A DNA stretch of 64,000 bases from Corallococcus soli (GTDB taxonomy: Bacteria; Myxococcota; Myxococcia; Myxococcales; Myxococcaceae). The stretch is taken from NCBI RefSeq assembly GCF_014930455.1, contig NZ_JAAIYO010000011.1, positions 1 through 64,000 on the forward strand, in the 5' to 3' direction. Shown piece by piece: positions 41,970 through 50,932 of this stretch. Made by a program: the position numbers and the translations under genes. Each line of letters starts with the position of its first letter. Position 1 is the stretch's first letter. Below the pieces are notes generated by a model. That model was not told where the DNA came from. It ran no database searches and worked only from the letters and a program-made list of their open reading frames with translations.

Positions 41970-43073
41970 TCAGCCCAGCACGTCCTGCGCGCGGCGGTAG
42001 TACATCTCGCGGCTGGCCAGGCCGTTGTAGCCGCCGTTGATGCGGCGGGTGACCTCGCGGAAGTTGCCCGCGTCCGCGTAGCTGTTCAGGTTGCGCGAGC
42101 CCCAGTACCAACCCGCGATGCGGAACGCGACGTCCGGATCCTTCGCGCGCTCGGGGTTGCCTTCCAGGTCGATGCCCAGCGCCTTGCCCGCCGCCCGGTA
42201 GTTGGCGCGCCCCGTGAGCTGGATGGGACCCCGGCCCTTGTAGCGCTTGCCGTCGCCCGGCTGCGTGTTGCCCAGGTCCTTGCGCCCCTCGTACGCCGCG
42301 CCGGAGGCGATCTCCTCCATGTAGCGCAGCTCGCCGCTCTCATGCGCCAGCTGCGCCAGGAACATCTCCTGCCGCTGGGGCGTGTTGATGTTCGCCTCCG
42401 CCATCGCCTTGTTCAGGTGCGGCAGGTACTGCTCCGCCTTCGCCTGCGACAGGTTCGGCATGATCCTCCGCAGCTGCGCCACCGACACGCCACCCTTGCC
42501 GCCCGACGTGCCCGGCGTGCCGCCCACCCCGCCCGTCGTCGGCGGCGGGTTCGCCGTCCCCCCACCGCCGCTCCTGCCCGGAATCGTGAGCTTCTGGCCC
42601 ACGTAGATCTTGTTCGGGTTCGCGATGTCGTTCGCCTGCTGCAACGCGTTCACCGTCGTGCCGTGACGCCCCGCGATGCCGCTCAGCGTGTCCCCGCTGC
42701 GCACCGTGTACGTCGAGCCCCCCGACGTCGGCTTCTGCGTCACCGGCGCCGCGCCGCCCTTGCCCGGAATCGTGAGCCGCTGGCCCACGTAGATCTTGTT
42801 CGGGTTCGCGATGTTGTTCGCCTTCGCCAGCGCCGCCGTCGTCGTGCCGTGACGCCCCGCGATGCCGCTCAGCGTGTCCCCGCCGCGCACCGTGTAGCTG
42901 CCACCCTTGGACGGAGCCGCCTGGAACGAATCCGGCACCGTCAGCCGCTGCCCCACCCGGATGAGGTTCGCGTTCGCGATGCCGTTCGTCTTCTGGAGCG
43001 AACCCACCGACGTGTTGAAGCGCTGCGCGAGGCCGCTCAACGTGTCGCCGCTGCGAACGGAATAGGTCGTCAC
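41970..43073 (-). CDS. LysM (three copies) and GH19 chitinase/endolysin-like hydrolase
   Basis: A 367-residue protein. Three LysM peptidoglycan-binding repeats (about 3-47, 59-103, 121-165; YTVRSGDTLSGIAGRHG type) are separated by short Gly/Ser linkers, then a GH19 lysozyme/chitinase domain (198-367) with HESGELRYMEE (catalytic E245 and E253 or E254) and YKGRGPIQLTGR (278-289). It should cut peptidoglycan or chitin. It begins directly with the first LysM and has no signal peptide, as in phage endolysins or effectors exported by another route. GTG start preceded by CCGGAG. Confidence 0.85.
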   Translation of the reverse strand: MTTYSVRSGDTLSGLAQRFNTSVGSLQKTNGIANANLIRVGQRLTVPDSFQAAPSKGGSYTVRGGDTLSGIAGRHGTTTAALAKANNIANPNKIYVGQRLTIPGKGGAAPVTQKPTSGGSTYTVRSGDTLSGIAGRHGTTVNALQQANDIANPNKIYVGQKLTIPGRSGGGGTANPPPTTGGVGGTPGTSGGKGGVSVAQLRRIMPNLSQAKAEQYLPHLNKAMAEANINTPQRQEMFLAQLAHESGELRYMEEIASGAAYEGRKDLGNTQPGDGKRYKGRGPIQLTGRANYRAAGKALGIDLEGNPERAKDPDVAFRIAGWYWGSRNLNSYADAGNFREVTRRINGGYNGLASREMYYRRAQDVLG

Positions 43074-43177
43074 GGTTGAAACTCCGGGAAAAAGTGGAAA
43101 CCAATGCCCGGATTTTCGTGACGCCTGAGAATTAGTTTCCCAGGAAGACTGTCTTTTCAGGTTGTTGAATCAATCCA

Positions 43178-44206
43178 CTACGGCTGCATCCGCGACTCCC
43201 GCAGGCGCTGCTGGAGGTCGCGGGCCGCGTCGGTGTCGTGCATCACGAGGAGGCTCTGCACGTAGTAGGCGAGCGCCCAGAGGTTCTCTTCCGGGATGGC
43301 GCCCTTCCACGACGGCATGGCGGCGCCACCGACGCCCGCGGCCATGACGCGGTAGAGGTCCTCGCGCTGGGCCTCGGCGGTGTACGGCTGGCCATCCACG
43401 CGGGTGCCCTGCGGCCACACGGTGCGCAGGCGGTGGAAGAGGAAGTCGGGGGGCAGCACCTTGGAGAGCTGCGTGGCTTCACCCTTCGCGTCCACGGTGA
43501 GCGAGTAGTCCGAGTCCCTTGGCAGCGCGGTGTACGGATCCGCGTTGGCCAGGTTCACCTTGCGGCCGGTGACGCTCTCCGTGAGCGCGGCGAGCTCCGC
43601 GCGGGGCAGGTACGCGACGTGGCAACTGGCGCAGCCCGCGTTGCCCTTGCCGGCCACGTGGTAGACGGTGCTGCCGCGCGCCACGGCCTCCGCGGCGCGG
43701 CCCTTCCACGGGTCCTCCGACATCGCGAGCGGCGCGCCCGGCGCCTCTTCCTTCCAGCGCGGACTGAAGGTCTTGAGGTACTGCACCACCGCGTCCACGT
43801 CCGCCGGGGGCACGTCCCACCCGAACATCGGGGTGCCGTGCAGGCCGCGGCGGAGGGTGCGCTTGAGCGCGTCGTCCGTGGGCAGCTCCCCGGCCGCCAC
43901 GCCGCCGAACTTGTACAGGCCCTGGTGGAAGTTGCGCGGCACCGGACGCATGCCCGAACCGGCGGGCCCCTGGCCGTCGCCCTTCTCGCCGTGACAGGAG
44001 GCACAGTAGTGCGTGTAGACGTCCCAGCCGCGCGCCAGCGTCGCGGCCGGAACGACGGTGCCGTCCGCGAGCTTCAGCGGTTCGAACTTCGGCGCCTCCT
44101 TGCGACACGCCGGGGCGAGCGCCCCCAGCGCGAGCACGGCGAGCAGGCGGAGCACGCGGGGCGTGGAGGACAGGGGGATTCCAGCGGAGCAGGGAGCGGG
44201 CTTCAT
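43178..44206 (-). CDS. Diheme c-type cytochrome lipoprotein
   Basis: A 342-residue exported protein: signal with likely lipobox LAPAC (Cys 34), then CASCH (68-72) and CASCH (192-196), giving two hemes c with distal Met candidates (PMFGW near 127 and MPSWKG near the end). Fits an electron donor or acceptor of the cytochrome oxidase encoded nearby, or a fused cytochrome of such a complex. Its ATG overlaps the stop of the COX III-like gene by four bases. Confidence 0.85.
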   Translation of the reverse strand: MKPAPCSAGIPLSSTPRVLRLLAVLALGALAPACRKEAPKFEPLKLADGTVVPAATLARGWDVYTHYCASCHGEKGDGQGPAGSGMRPVPRNFHQGLYKFGGVAAGELPTDDALKRTLRRGLHGTPMFGWDVPPADVDAVVQYLKTFSPRWKEEAPGAPLAMSEDPWKGRAAEAVARGSTVYHVAGKGNAGCASCHVAYLPRAELAALTESVTGRKVNLANADPYTALPRDSDYSLTVDAKGEATQLSKVLPPDFLFHRLRTVWPQGTRVDGQPYTAEAQREDLYRVMAAGVGGAAMPSWKGAIPEENLWALAYYVQSLLVMHDTDAARDLQQRLRESRMQP

Positions 44207-44787
44207 GGGAGGTACACCACCGCGAAGAGGACACCGTACATCACCGTCGTGCACCACCAGCCGGGCAGGACGCGCCGCACGCCAGCGCGTGCATCCAGGC
44301 CCCGCAGGGCGCGCAGGGTGGCACGCAGCAGCCCCCCGAGCACGACCGCCGCGTGCGCGGCCTGCACCACGGACAGGCCATACAGCACGGAGGCGAAGAC
44401 CCCGCCGTCGGGGATGCGCAGCTCGCGGTGCCACCACAGGACATGGAGCCACGCCGCCTGCGTCACAAGGAACCCCGCGCCCGCCACCACCGCGCCGGAC
44501 AGCCAGCCGCGTGCGCGCCGGGGGCTGACGAGGCGCCGGAGCGCGACGTGCAGCAGGACGCCTCCGACGATGAGCGACACGCCCGCCAGGGCCGGGACCA
44601 GGCGCCCCGGAAGCGCGGACGCGGGCGGCCAGAAGCCCCGCATCCGGTAGAAGTCCGCGGCGAAGGCCACCGCGCAGAAGAGCATCGCCGCCGCCGCGTG
44701 CGCGAGGACCATCCCGAACCACAGGTTGGCCTCGGCGCGCTGGGGGGACACCGGGCCCAGCGCCCCGGTGGAATCGTCCGTGCTCAC
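44203..44787 (-). CDS. Cytochrome c oxidase subunit III-like membrane protein
   Basis: A 194-residue protein with about five transmembrane helices and COX III-like segments (WFGMVLAHAAAAMLFCAVAF, GFWPP, WLHVLWW). Shorter than classic COX III (about 260 residues), similar to two-to-five-helix forms in other oxidases. Encoded just before the diheme cytochrome, ATGA overlap. The GTG at 44787 is the best start; an upstream extension lacks coding character. The COX I and II genes lie 2 kb away with a glycosyltransferase gene between. Confidence 0.7.
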   Translation of the reverse strand: MSTDDSTGALGPVSPQRAEANLWFGMVLAHAAAAMLFCAVAFAADFYRMRGFWPPASALPGRLVPALAGVSLIVGGVLLHVALRRLVSPRRARGWLSGAVVAGAGFLVTQAAWLHVLWWHRELRIPDGGVFASVLYGLSVVQAAHAAVVLGGLLRATLRALRGLDARAGVRRVLPGWWCTTVMYGVLFAVVYLP

Positions 44788-45176
44788 GGGGGTGACTCTC
44801 GCATGCCTGGGCCTGGAGAGAAGCACCGGGGAACCAGGCCGCTTCCCTGCTCCCAGCGCCCCCCCGCGCCTGTGTGGGTTCACCGCGAGGAGGTCTTGGT
44901 GGTGACCGAGGCTCGCGCTCCCTCGCTTTCGGTCCCACCGAATGAGGCCCCCGGGGATGGCGCATGGCAAACCTGTCCGACTGTCGGACAGATTCTGGCG
45001 AACAGCCCCCAGAGGGGCGGCTCCCTGGGCTTCGCTGCTGGCGTGCCCACTTCAAGTCCGGGCTCAACACGAAGCACGAGCGAGCCGCTCCCGAGGACGG
45101 GCGCCCTGAGGCCCGCGGGAACAAGAACCCCGCGTGCGACCGGCCCGGCCGGTAGTAGCGTCGCGGCCCCGCCCCG
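44788..45176. other. Intergenic region (389 bp) with one palindrome
   Basis: Divergent region between the COX III-like gene and the GT39 gene. Apart from the palindrome at 44973-44991 I see no gene or RNA. Confidence 0.4.
44973..44991. promoter_or_regulatory. Perfect palindrome, possible operator
   Basis: CTGTCCGA (44973-44980) and TCGGACAG (44984-44991) flank CTG. The symmetric half-sites and the divergent setting suggest a repressor or activator site; no regulator gene is adjacent. Confidence 0.5.
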
Positions 45177-46730
45177 ATGCAACCCGCCTCCACTCCGCTC
45201 GAGACGTCGTCCCTCCCCGGCTCCCCGCGCTCCTGGCGGGACCGGCTCCCCTGGCCGTTGGTCCTCGTGGCGCTGGGCGCCTGGGTGCTCCGTGCGCTGG
45301 CGTTCTTCCATCGCACCGGCCCGCTCGGCTACCCGATGGACTACGACGAGGGCGTCTACTTCTCCGCCGCGTCGCTCCTGCTGCGCGGGGACCTGCCCTA
45401 CCGCGACTTCATCTTCGTCCACCCTCCGGGTGCCCTCCTGCTGTGGGCGCCCGGCGCCGCGCTCACCCTGGGACTCGACGCGGCCACGGCCTATGGCGTG
45501 GCCCGCTACCTCGCCGTCACCGTGGGGGCGCTCTGCGTGTTCCTCGCGGGCCGCGTCGCCTGGCGCGCCTGGGGTCCCCTCGCCGGCTGCGTGGCCGCGC
45601 TCACCTACGCCGCATACCCGGAGGCCGTCCTCGTCGAGCGCGGCACCTTCCTGGAGCCCCTGCTCAACGTCCTGTGCCTGGGCTTCGCGAACCTCTGGCT
45701 CGCCTCCGACACACCCTCTCGCGCACGGCGCATCGGCGCGGGCGTGCTCATCGGCCTCGCGGTGTCCGTGAAGCTCCCTGGCGGACTCTGGCTCGTCGCC
45801 GCGCTGCTGGCCCGACCGTGGAAGGAGTCCTGGCGCGACACCCTCACGCTCGCGCTCATCGCCTTCGCCACGTTCGTCGTCGTGGTGGCCCCGCTGGCCG
45901 CGCTCGCCCCTACCGAGTTCTTCCGCGACGTCATCGCCTTCCAGGCCCTGCGCCCCGCGGACGGTGAGCCGGACCGCTGGGTGCGCCTGCACGACATCTT
46001 CCACGAGCGCCGCCTGGGCGGAGTCGTGCTCGCGCTCGTGGGCCTGGGCACCGCCTGCGTCCAGGCCCTCCGCGCCCCTACCCCAGGCCGCCCCGCCGCC
46101 CGCTTCTTCGCCACCAGCTTCGTGCTCACCGTCGCCCTGTTCCTGGCGTCGCGCACCTACTGGAACCAGTACAACGCGCACCTCGCCGCGTCGGAGGCCG
46201 TGCTCGCGGGCCTGGGCGCCTCCGCGCTGCATGCCTTCAGCCTGCGCTGGGGCCGCGTCGCATCAAGGGCCGCGGCCGGGGTCGCCCTGGTCGCCGCGCT
46301 CCTGCCCGGCGCGTGGCACGCCTTCCAGAGCTCGAAGCTGCAGGCCCCGGACGTCGTGGCGCTCGCCCGCTACCTGCGCACGGACGTGCCCTCCAACGCG
46401 TGCCTGTTCTCGTTCGAGCCCGGCTGGGCGCTCGCGGCCGGCCGGCTCCCCCAGGGAGCCACGCCCGTGGTGGACGTCTACGCCACGATGATCCAGGACT
46501 CCATGAGCACCGGCGACCGCTTCGACGACACCGCCGAGGCCTTCACCGCGCCGGAGGCCCAGCAGGCCCTGCGCGTCATGCTGGAGTCCTGCCGCTTCGT
46601 CGTCCTCGGCTGGCGCGGCACCTGGCAGCTCACCCCGGAGAGCCGGCCCTGGTTCAAGCAGCGCTTCGTCCGGCGCTTCCCCACCGGAGACGCTGGCGGC
46701 GTGGACGTCTGGGAGCGCCGAGCCCCCTGA
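45177..46730 (+). CDS. GT39 (PMT/ArnT-like) glycosyltransferase
   Basis: A 517-residue polytopic membrane protein of the dolichyl-phosphate-mannose mannosyltransferase/ArnT superfamily. The first loop has DYDEG (55-59; catalytic Asp and Glu) and YRDFIFVHPPGALL; about ten transmembrane helices follow and the C-terminus is periplasmic. Transfers a sugar from a polyprenyl-phosphate donor to a protein or lipid. It is rightward and splits the leftward oxidase genes into two parts, with its stop three bases from that of COX I. Confidence 0.85.
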   Translation: MQPASTPLETSSLPGSPRSWRDRLPWPLVLVALGAWVLRALAFFHRTGPLGYPMDYDEGVYFSAASLLLRGDLPYRDFIFVHPPGALLLWAPGAALTLGLDAATAYGVARYLAVTVGALCVFLAGRVAWRAWGPLAGCVAALTYAAYPEAVLVERGTFLEPLLNVLCLGFANLWLASDTPSRARRIGAGVLIGLAVSVKLPGGLWLVAALLARPWKESWRDTLTLALIAFATFVVVVAPLAALAPTEFFRDVIAFQALRPADGEPDRWVRLHDIFHERRLGGVVLALVGLGTACVQALRAPTPGRPAARFFATSFVLTVALFLASRTYWNQYNAHLAASEAVLAGLGASALHAFSLRWGRVASRAAAGVALVAALLPGAWHAFQSSKLQAPDVVALARYLRTDVPSNACLFSFEPGWALAAGRLPQGATPVVDVYATMIQDSMSTGDRFDDTAEAFTAPEAQQALRVMLESCRFVVLGWRGTWQLTPESRPWFKQRFVRRFPTGDAGGVDVWERRAP

Positions 46731-46732
46731 CG

Positions 46733-48466
46733 TCACCCCGCGCCTTCCACGCCGGAGGGCTCGGGCGCGTCCGCCACCTTCACCGGGACGGCCACGGGCA
46801 GCGGCTCCGCCTGACCGATCCAGTCGCGACCCAGCTGCTGTTGTACTTCGGGTTGCGACAGCTCATGCGGCCCGCGCAGCACCACCGGCGAGGCTCCCGC
46901 GTTCGTCCACTCCAGCGTGCCCACCTTCCACGGGTTGGGCTCCGCGGCGCGGCCCCACCCGAGCGTGCGCACCAGGTTCACCACGAACAGCAGCTGCGCC
47001 GCGCCCAGCAGGAACGCGGCGAAGGTGGTCCACCGGTTCAGCGGGAGCAGGTGCGCGAGGAACGTGTACTGGTACGGGTCGTAGAGCCGCCGCAGCTGCC
47101 CGGCGTACCCCGCCACCAGCTGGCCTCCGAAGACGGCGATGAACAGCACCGCGCTGGACAGGACGTGCGCCTTGGCCAGGCCCTCGTGCAGCGAGCGCCC
47201 GTACATCCGGGGGAACCAGAAGTAGAGCCCCGCGAAGACGGCGAGGAAGCTGGCCGCGCCCATGGTCAGGTGGAAGTGGCCCACCACCCACAGCGTCCCG
47301 TGCAGCGGCACGTCCGTGGCCACCGCGCCCAGGGCGAGTCCGGTGATGCCGCCCAGACCGAAGACGATCATCGTGGCCAGCGCCGCGATCATCGGCGACG
47401 TGAGCCGCACGCTGCCCTTCCACAGCGTCATCAGCCAGTTGAGGAACATCACCTGCGCGGGCAGGGAGATGAGCAGCGTCAGCACCATGAACGTGCGCCC
47501 CAGCACCGGGGCCATGCCGCTGGTGAACAGGTGGTGCGCGTACACCGCGCCGCTCAGCGCCGTCACCGCGCCCATGGCCCCCGCCGTCAGCCGGTAGCCG
47601 TGCGCGGGCTTGCGGCTGAAGAAGGCCACGAAGTCCCCCACCATGCCCCATGCGGGCAGGATGAGGATGTAGACCTCCGGGTGGCCGAACAGCCAGAACA
47701 GGTGCTGGTACACCAGCGGGTCACCGCCGCCGCCCACCGCCGCCGCGCCCGCGATGAAGAACTGCGTGCCCGCCACCCGGTCCAGCAGCAGCAGCCCGGT
47801 GGCCGCCGCCAGCACCGGCACGAACAGCACGTTGAGCACCGCGCCGTAGAACAGCCCCCACACCGTCAGCGGCAGCCGCCCCCACGTCATCCCCGGCGCG
47901 CGGCAGCGCACCACCGTGACGACGAAGTTGAGCCCGTACAGGAACGCGGACACGCCCACGCACAGCACCGCCACCGTCACCAGCGTCTGGCCCAGGCCCG
48001 GCGTGAACGCGGGCGTGGACAGCGGAGGGTAGGCCGTCCACCCGGCGCTCGCCGCGCCCAGCCGCACGCAGAACGACGCGAGCATCAGCGCGCCGCCCAC
48101 CGCGTACGCCCAGAACCCGAGCGCCGACAGCCGGGGGAACGCCATCCGCGGGGTGCCGATGGCCAGCGGCAGCACCAGGTGTCCCAGCGCCCCGAAGAGC
48201 AGCGGCGTCACCGCGAAGAAGATCATCAACAGGCCGTGCATCGTGAACACGGCCGTGTACGTGGGCGGCGTCAGCGCCCCCTTCGACTCAGGCAGCGCCC
48301 ACGCGAGTCCCGGCACCGGCTGCCCCGGCCACGCCCACTGGAAGCGGATGAGCATGGCCAGCAGGCCGCCCACCAGCAGGAACAGGAACCCGCCCCACAG
48401 GTACTGGCGGGCCACGCGCTGGGGGTCCGTCGTCCACAGCGACTTCAGGAGCGCGCCGGGCTTCAT
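46733..48466 (-). CDS. ctaD: Cytochrome c oxidase subunit I
   Basis: A 577-residue heme-copper oxidase subunit, about 12 helices plus an extra C-terminal region. Ligands are complete: low-spin heme His H77 (FTMHGLLMIFF) and H399; CuB His H262 with the His-Tyr cross-link motif HPEVY (262-266, Tyr 266), and HH 311-312; high-spin heme His H397 (GHFHLTMG). GGGGDPLVYQHLFWLFGHPE carries the proton-channel Glu (E264) of type A oxidases. Start overlaps COX II by four bases. Confidence 0.94.
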   Translation of the reverse strand: MKPGALLKSLWTTDPQRVARQYLWGGFLFLLVGGLLAMLIRFQWAWPGQPVPGLAWALPESKGALTPPTYTAVFTMHGLLMIFFAVTPLLFGALGHLVLPLAIGTPRMAFPRLSALGFWAYAVGGALMLASFCVRLGAASAGWTAYPPLSTPAFTPGLGQTLVTVAVLCVGVSAFLYGLNFVVTVVRCRAPGMTWGRLPLTVWGLFYGAVLNVLFVPVLAAATGLLLLDRVAGTQFFIAGAAAVGGGGDPLVYQHLFWLFGHPEVYILILPAWGMVGDFVAFFSRKPAHGYRLTAGAMGAVTALSGAVYAHHLFTSGMAPVLGRTFMVLTLLISLPAQVMFLNWLMTLWKGSVRLTSPMIAALATMIVFGLGGITGLALGAVATDVPLHGTLWVVGHFHLTMGAASFLAVFAGLYFWFPRMYGRSLHEGLAKAHVLSSAVLFIAVFGGQLVAGYAGQLRRLYDPYQYTFLAHLLPLNRWTTFAAFLLGAAQLLFVVNLVRTLGWGRAAEPNPWKVGTLEWTNAGASPVVLRGPHELSQPEVQQQLGRDWIGQAEPLPVAVPVKVADAPEPSGVEGAG

Positions 48467-49356
48467 GGCGTCCTCCAGGCCCAGCCCCAGTGGGCCGCGG
48501 TGTCGTCCGCGTCATAGGCCTGCACCGCCTGCCGGCCGGCCTCGCGCAGCCAGGCCGCGTACGCCTCCGGGGACAGGGCCGTCAGCACCCCGCGCATGCG
48601 GTAGTGGCTGGTGCCACAGTGCTGGTAGCAGGCGACCTCCCAGGCGCCCTCGCGCGCGGCCTGGAACCAGGTCTGGTTCACGCGGCCAGGAATTGCGTCC
48701 AGCTTCACGCGGAAGGCCGGCAGCGCGAAGCCGTGCACCACGTCCGTGGACACGAGCTGCACCCAGACGGGCACCCCGGCCGGCACGCGCAGGTCGTTCC
48801 ACGTCACCACGTCGTCCTTCGTGCCGAACGTGCCGTCCTGCCCGGCGTAGCGCGCCTCCCACGACCACTGGTGCGCGTTGATTTCGATGCGCACGGTGCG
48901 GGGGTCCTCGGTGGGGACGCGGAAGTTCCAGAGCACGTCGCGCAGGTAGCTCTCGGAGCCCAGGAACAGCGACCCGTCCACCACGCCGAACACGCCCAGC
49001 GCCAGCCCCAGCACCCAGGCCCGTGAACGGCGCGTGCCTCCATCCGGCGCCACCTTCCGGGCGCCCCGGAAGCGGACCACGGCCACCAGCAGCCACCCGA
49101 GCATCACCGCCGCCAGCGCGAGCTCGAAGCGATGGCTGGAGGCCAGCAGTGCGTCGATGCGGTCGCCATGCGCGCTCGCGTTCTCCGGAAGCGACAGGCT
49201 CCACGCGCCCCGCGCCGGAGCCACCGCCAGGGGGGCCTGCGCATCCGGCGGCGCGAGCGCGGTCGAAGGCCGCGCGGGCATCGCGGGGTCAGCAGACCCC
49301 GCAGGCGCGGTGGACGCGAGCAGCGCGGACACGGGAGGTCCGGACACGGGCTTCAC
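48463..49356 (-). CDS. ctaC: Cytochrome c oxidase subunit II
   Basis: A 297-residue protein with a Pro/Ala-rich N-terminus, two transmembrane helices (about 78-95 and 113-133) and a C-terminal cupredoxin domain. The CuA site is complete: H208 (VVHGF), C243 and C247 (CYQHC), H251 and M254. The usual Glu of CxExC is Gln 245, which supplies only a backbone carbonyl, so copper binding should persist. The GTG start has AGGAG eight bases upstream and overlaps the preceding small gene by four bases. Confidence 0.92.
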   Translation of the reverse strand: MKPVSGPPVSALLASTAPAGSADPAMPARPSTALAPPDAQAPLAVAPARGAWSLSLPENASAHGDRIDALLASSHRFELALAAVMLGWLLVAVVRFRGARKVAPDGGTRRSRAWVLGLALGVFGVVDGSLFLGSESYLRDVLWNFRVPTEDPRTVRIEINAHQWSWEARYAGQDGTFGTKDDVVTWNDLRVPAGVPVWVQLVSTDVVHGFALPAFRVKLDAIPGRVNQTWFQAAREGAWEVACYQHCGTSHYRMRGVLTALSPEAYAAWLREAGRQAVQAYDADDTAAHWGWAWRTP

Positions 49357-49655
49357 GGGTGCTCCTGTTCCACGGGGGCGGAGGCCCGCTCCTCGCGCAT
49401 CAGCCGCCGGGCCGCCCAGATGCCCACGCCCACCAGGACGAAGGGCACCAGCATCAGCGCCAGCAACAACCCGCCCGCGCCTCCGGGGGACTCGGGCGCC
49501 CGGGCCGTACACGAAGGGCAGGCCAGCGCCTCCACCGGCACCAACCCCCACAGCAACACCAGGGCCCCGAGGAGCCAGCCCGGGAGCGACCGGATGCCTC
49601 CCCGCTGGCCCGACACAAGGCTTCCACCATCAGGCTGCGACGAGGCGGGACGCAT
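49353..49655 (-). CDS. Small membrane protein at the head of the oxidase operon
   Basis: A 100-residue protein with two transmembrane helices (about 27-43 and 64-86) and a CPSCT segment between them facing the periplasm, whose Cys pair could bind copper or form a disulfide. First gene of the COX II-COX I operon and divergent from sco1, so a role in oxidase assembly is likely. Family not recognised. Confidence 0.6.
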   Translation of the reverse strand: MRPASSQPDGGSLVSGQRGGIRSLPGWLLGALVLLWGLVPVEALACPSCTARAPESPGGAGGLLLALMLVPFVLVGVGIWAARRLMREERASAPVEQEHP

Positions 49656-49822
49656 GGGCTTCCGGGTAGCACGCACCCGGGGTCCCCTCAAGACACACCC
49701 CGTCGCGAAGGGGCCCCCTTCCTGAACGGCCACTCTCCCTCATGCCTCGCATGCGGCCAGCCCCTACCCCCGACGCGCCCGGCGCTTGTGCCCCCCCCGG
49801 CGATGCCGTTACGTGCCGGTCC

Positions 49823-50488
49823 ATGTCCGCTGAATCGCCTTCCTCCCTCCAGGCCCCCCGTCCCCGGAACTTCCGGCGCTCCCTCCTCTGGGCGGGCGTC
49901 GTCGTCGCGTCGCTCGGGCTGGTCGTGATGACGGCCCGGGAGCTGGCCATGGGCCCCACTCCCCCACCACCGAAGCTGGGCGCCCTGCCGGACTTCACCT
50001 TCACGCGGCAGGACGGGCAGCCCTGGGGCCTGAAGCAGCTCCACGGGCGCCCCTTCGTCGCCAACTTCATCTTCACCCGGTGCCCCACCGTGTGCCCCGT
50101 CTTCACCCAGAAGATGGCGCGCCTGCAGGAGAGCACCGCGACGCTCGGGCCCCGGCTCCAGTTGGTGTCCTTCTCCGTGGACCCCGCCTACGACACCCCG
50201 GAGAAGCTCGCCGAGTACGGCCAGAAGTACCGCGCCGACTTCACCCGCTGGAGCTTCCTCACCGGCGACTACGCCCAGCTCAAGGACACCATCGTCCAGG
50301 GCTTCAAGATCAGCATGGGCCGCGAGCCCGGCGCCCCCGAGGACGACCTGCTCTCCATCTTCCACGGCACCCACTTCGTCCTGGTGGATGGCGCCGGCGA
50401 CATCCGCGGCTACTACGACAGCGCGGATCCCGAAGCGACCGCGCGCCTCGAAAAGGACGCCCACCGGCTCACCCGCGACGAGGGCTGA
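49823..50488 (+). CDS. sco1: Sco1/SenC-family copper chaperone
   Basis: A 221-residue membrane-anchored thioredoxin-fold protein: transmembrane helix (20-40), CPTVC (87-91) and H184 (GTHFVLVD), the three copper ligands of Sco1. It delivers Cu to the CuA site of COX II, which is encoded 467 bp away on the other strand. It ends before a 7-bp hairpin at 50528-50545. The ATG at 49823 gives a normal N-terminal anchor. Confidence 0.92.
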   Translation: MSAESPSSLQAPRPRNFRRSLLWAGVVVASLGLVVMTARELAMGPTPPPPKLGALPDFTFTRQDGQPWGLKQLHGRPFVANFIFTRCPTVCPVFTQKMARLQESTATLGPRLQLVSFSVDPAYDTPEKLAEYGQKYRADFTRWSFLTGDYAQLKDTIVQGFKISMGREPGAPEDDLLSIFHGTHFVLVDGAGDIRGYYDSADPEATARLEKDAHRLTRDEG

Positions 50489-50932
50489 GATCCTCCAGCC
50501 TCGCCGCCACGCCTGAAAGCACCGGCAGGCCCGGAGGGCCGGGCCCACACCCGGAGTGTCACTCCGAGGTCGCGCGCACCCCAATCCCTCTCAATTTGTG
50601 ATTGTTTGAAAGGGCCTCGCCACCAGGGCTCCCGAGCCCGGGTGCTCCGGCCAGGCCTCCAGCAACGGGCCCCAGAGCAGGGGCGGCCACCGGAGCCAGC
50701 AGGCCCCAACCAGGGCCCTGAGAACCGGCGAGGCGCGCTCGGTGCAGGAGCCGGGTGCCCCAGGACACCCCCTCGCATCCCTGGCCCCATGACACGGAAA
50801 AAGGGCCGGTCCCCCGCCCCGGAGGGGGGAAGCCGGCCCGGGGCGTGGCCCGCAAAGCCGAAAGGCCGGCCCCCACCTCGCGGTGAGTACCGGCCTCCGG
50901 ACCTGAGCCTCACGCCAACTTCAGCGTGAAAC
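50489..50932. other. Intergenic region (444 bp)
   Basis: Contains the sco1 terminator (50528-50545) and then GC-rich sequence with many short GGCC-type inverted repeats (about 50810-50900) that could fold into a bidirectional terminator with the gene at 50933. I see no further gene. Confidence 0.4.
50528..50545 (+). terminator. Hairpin terminator after sco1
   Basis: GGCCCGG (50528-50534) pairs with CCGGGCC (50539-50545) around a four-base loop, 40 bp after the sco1 stop. Confidence 0.55.
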
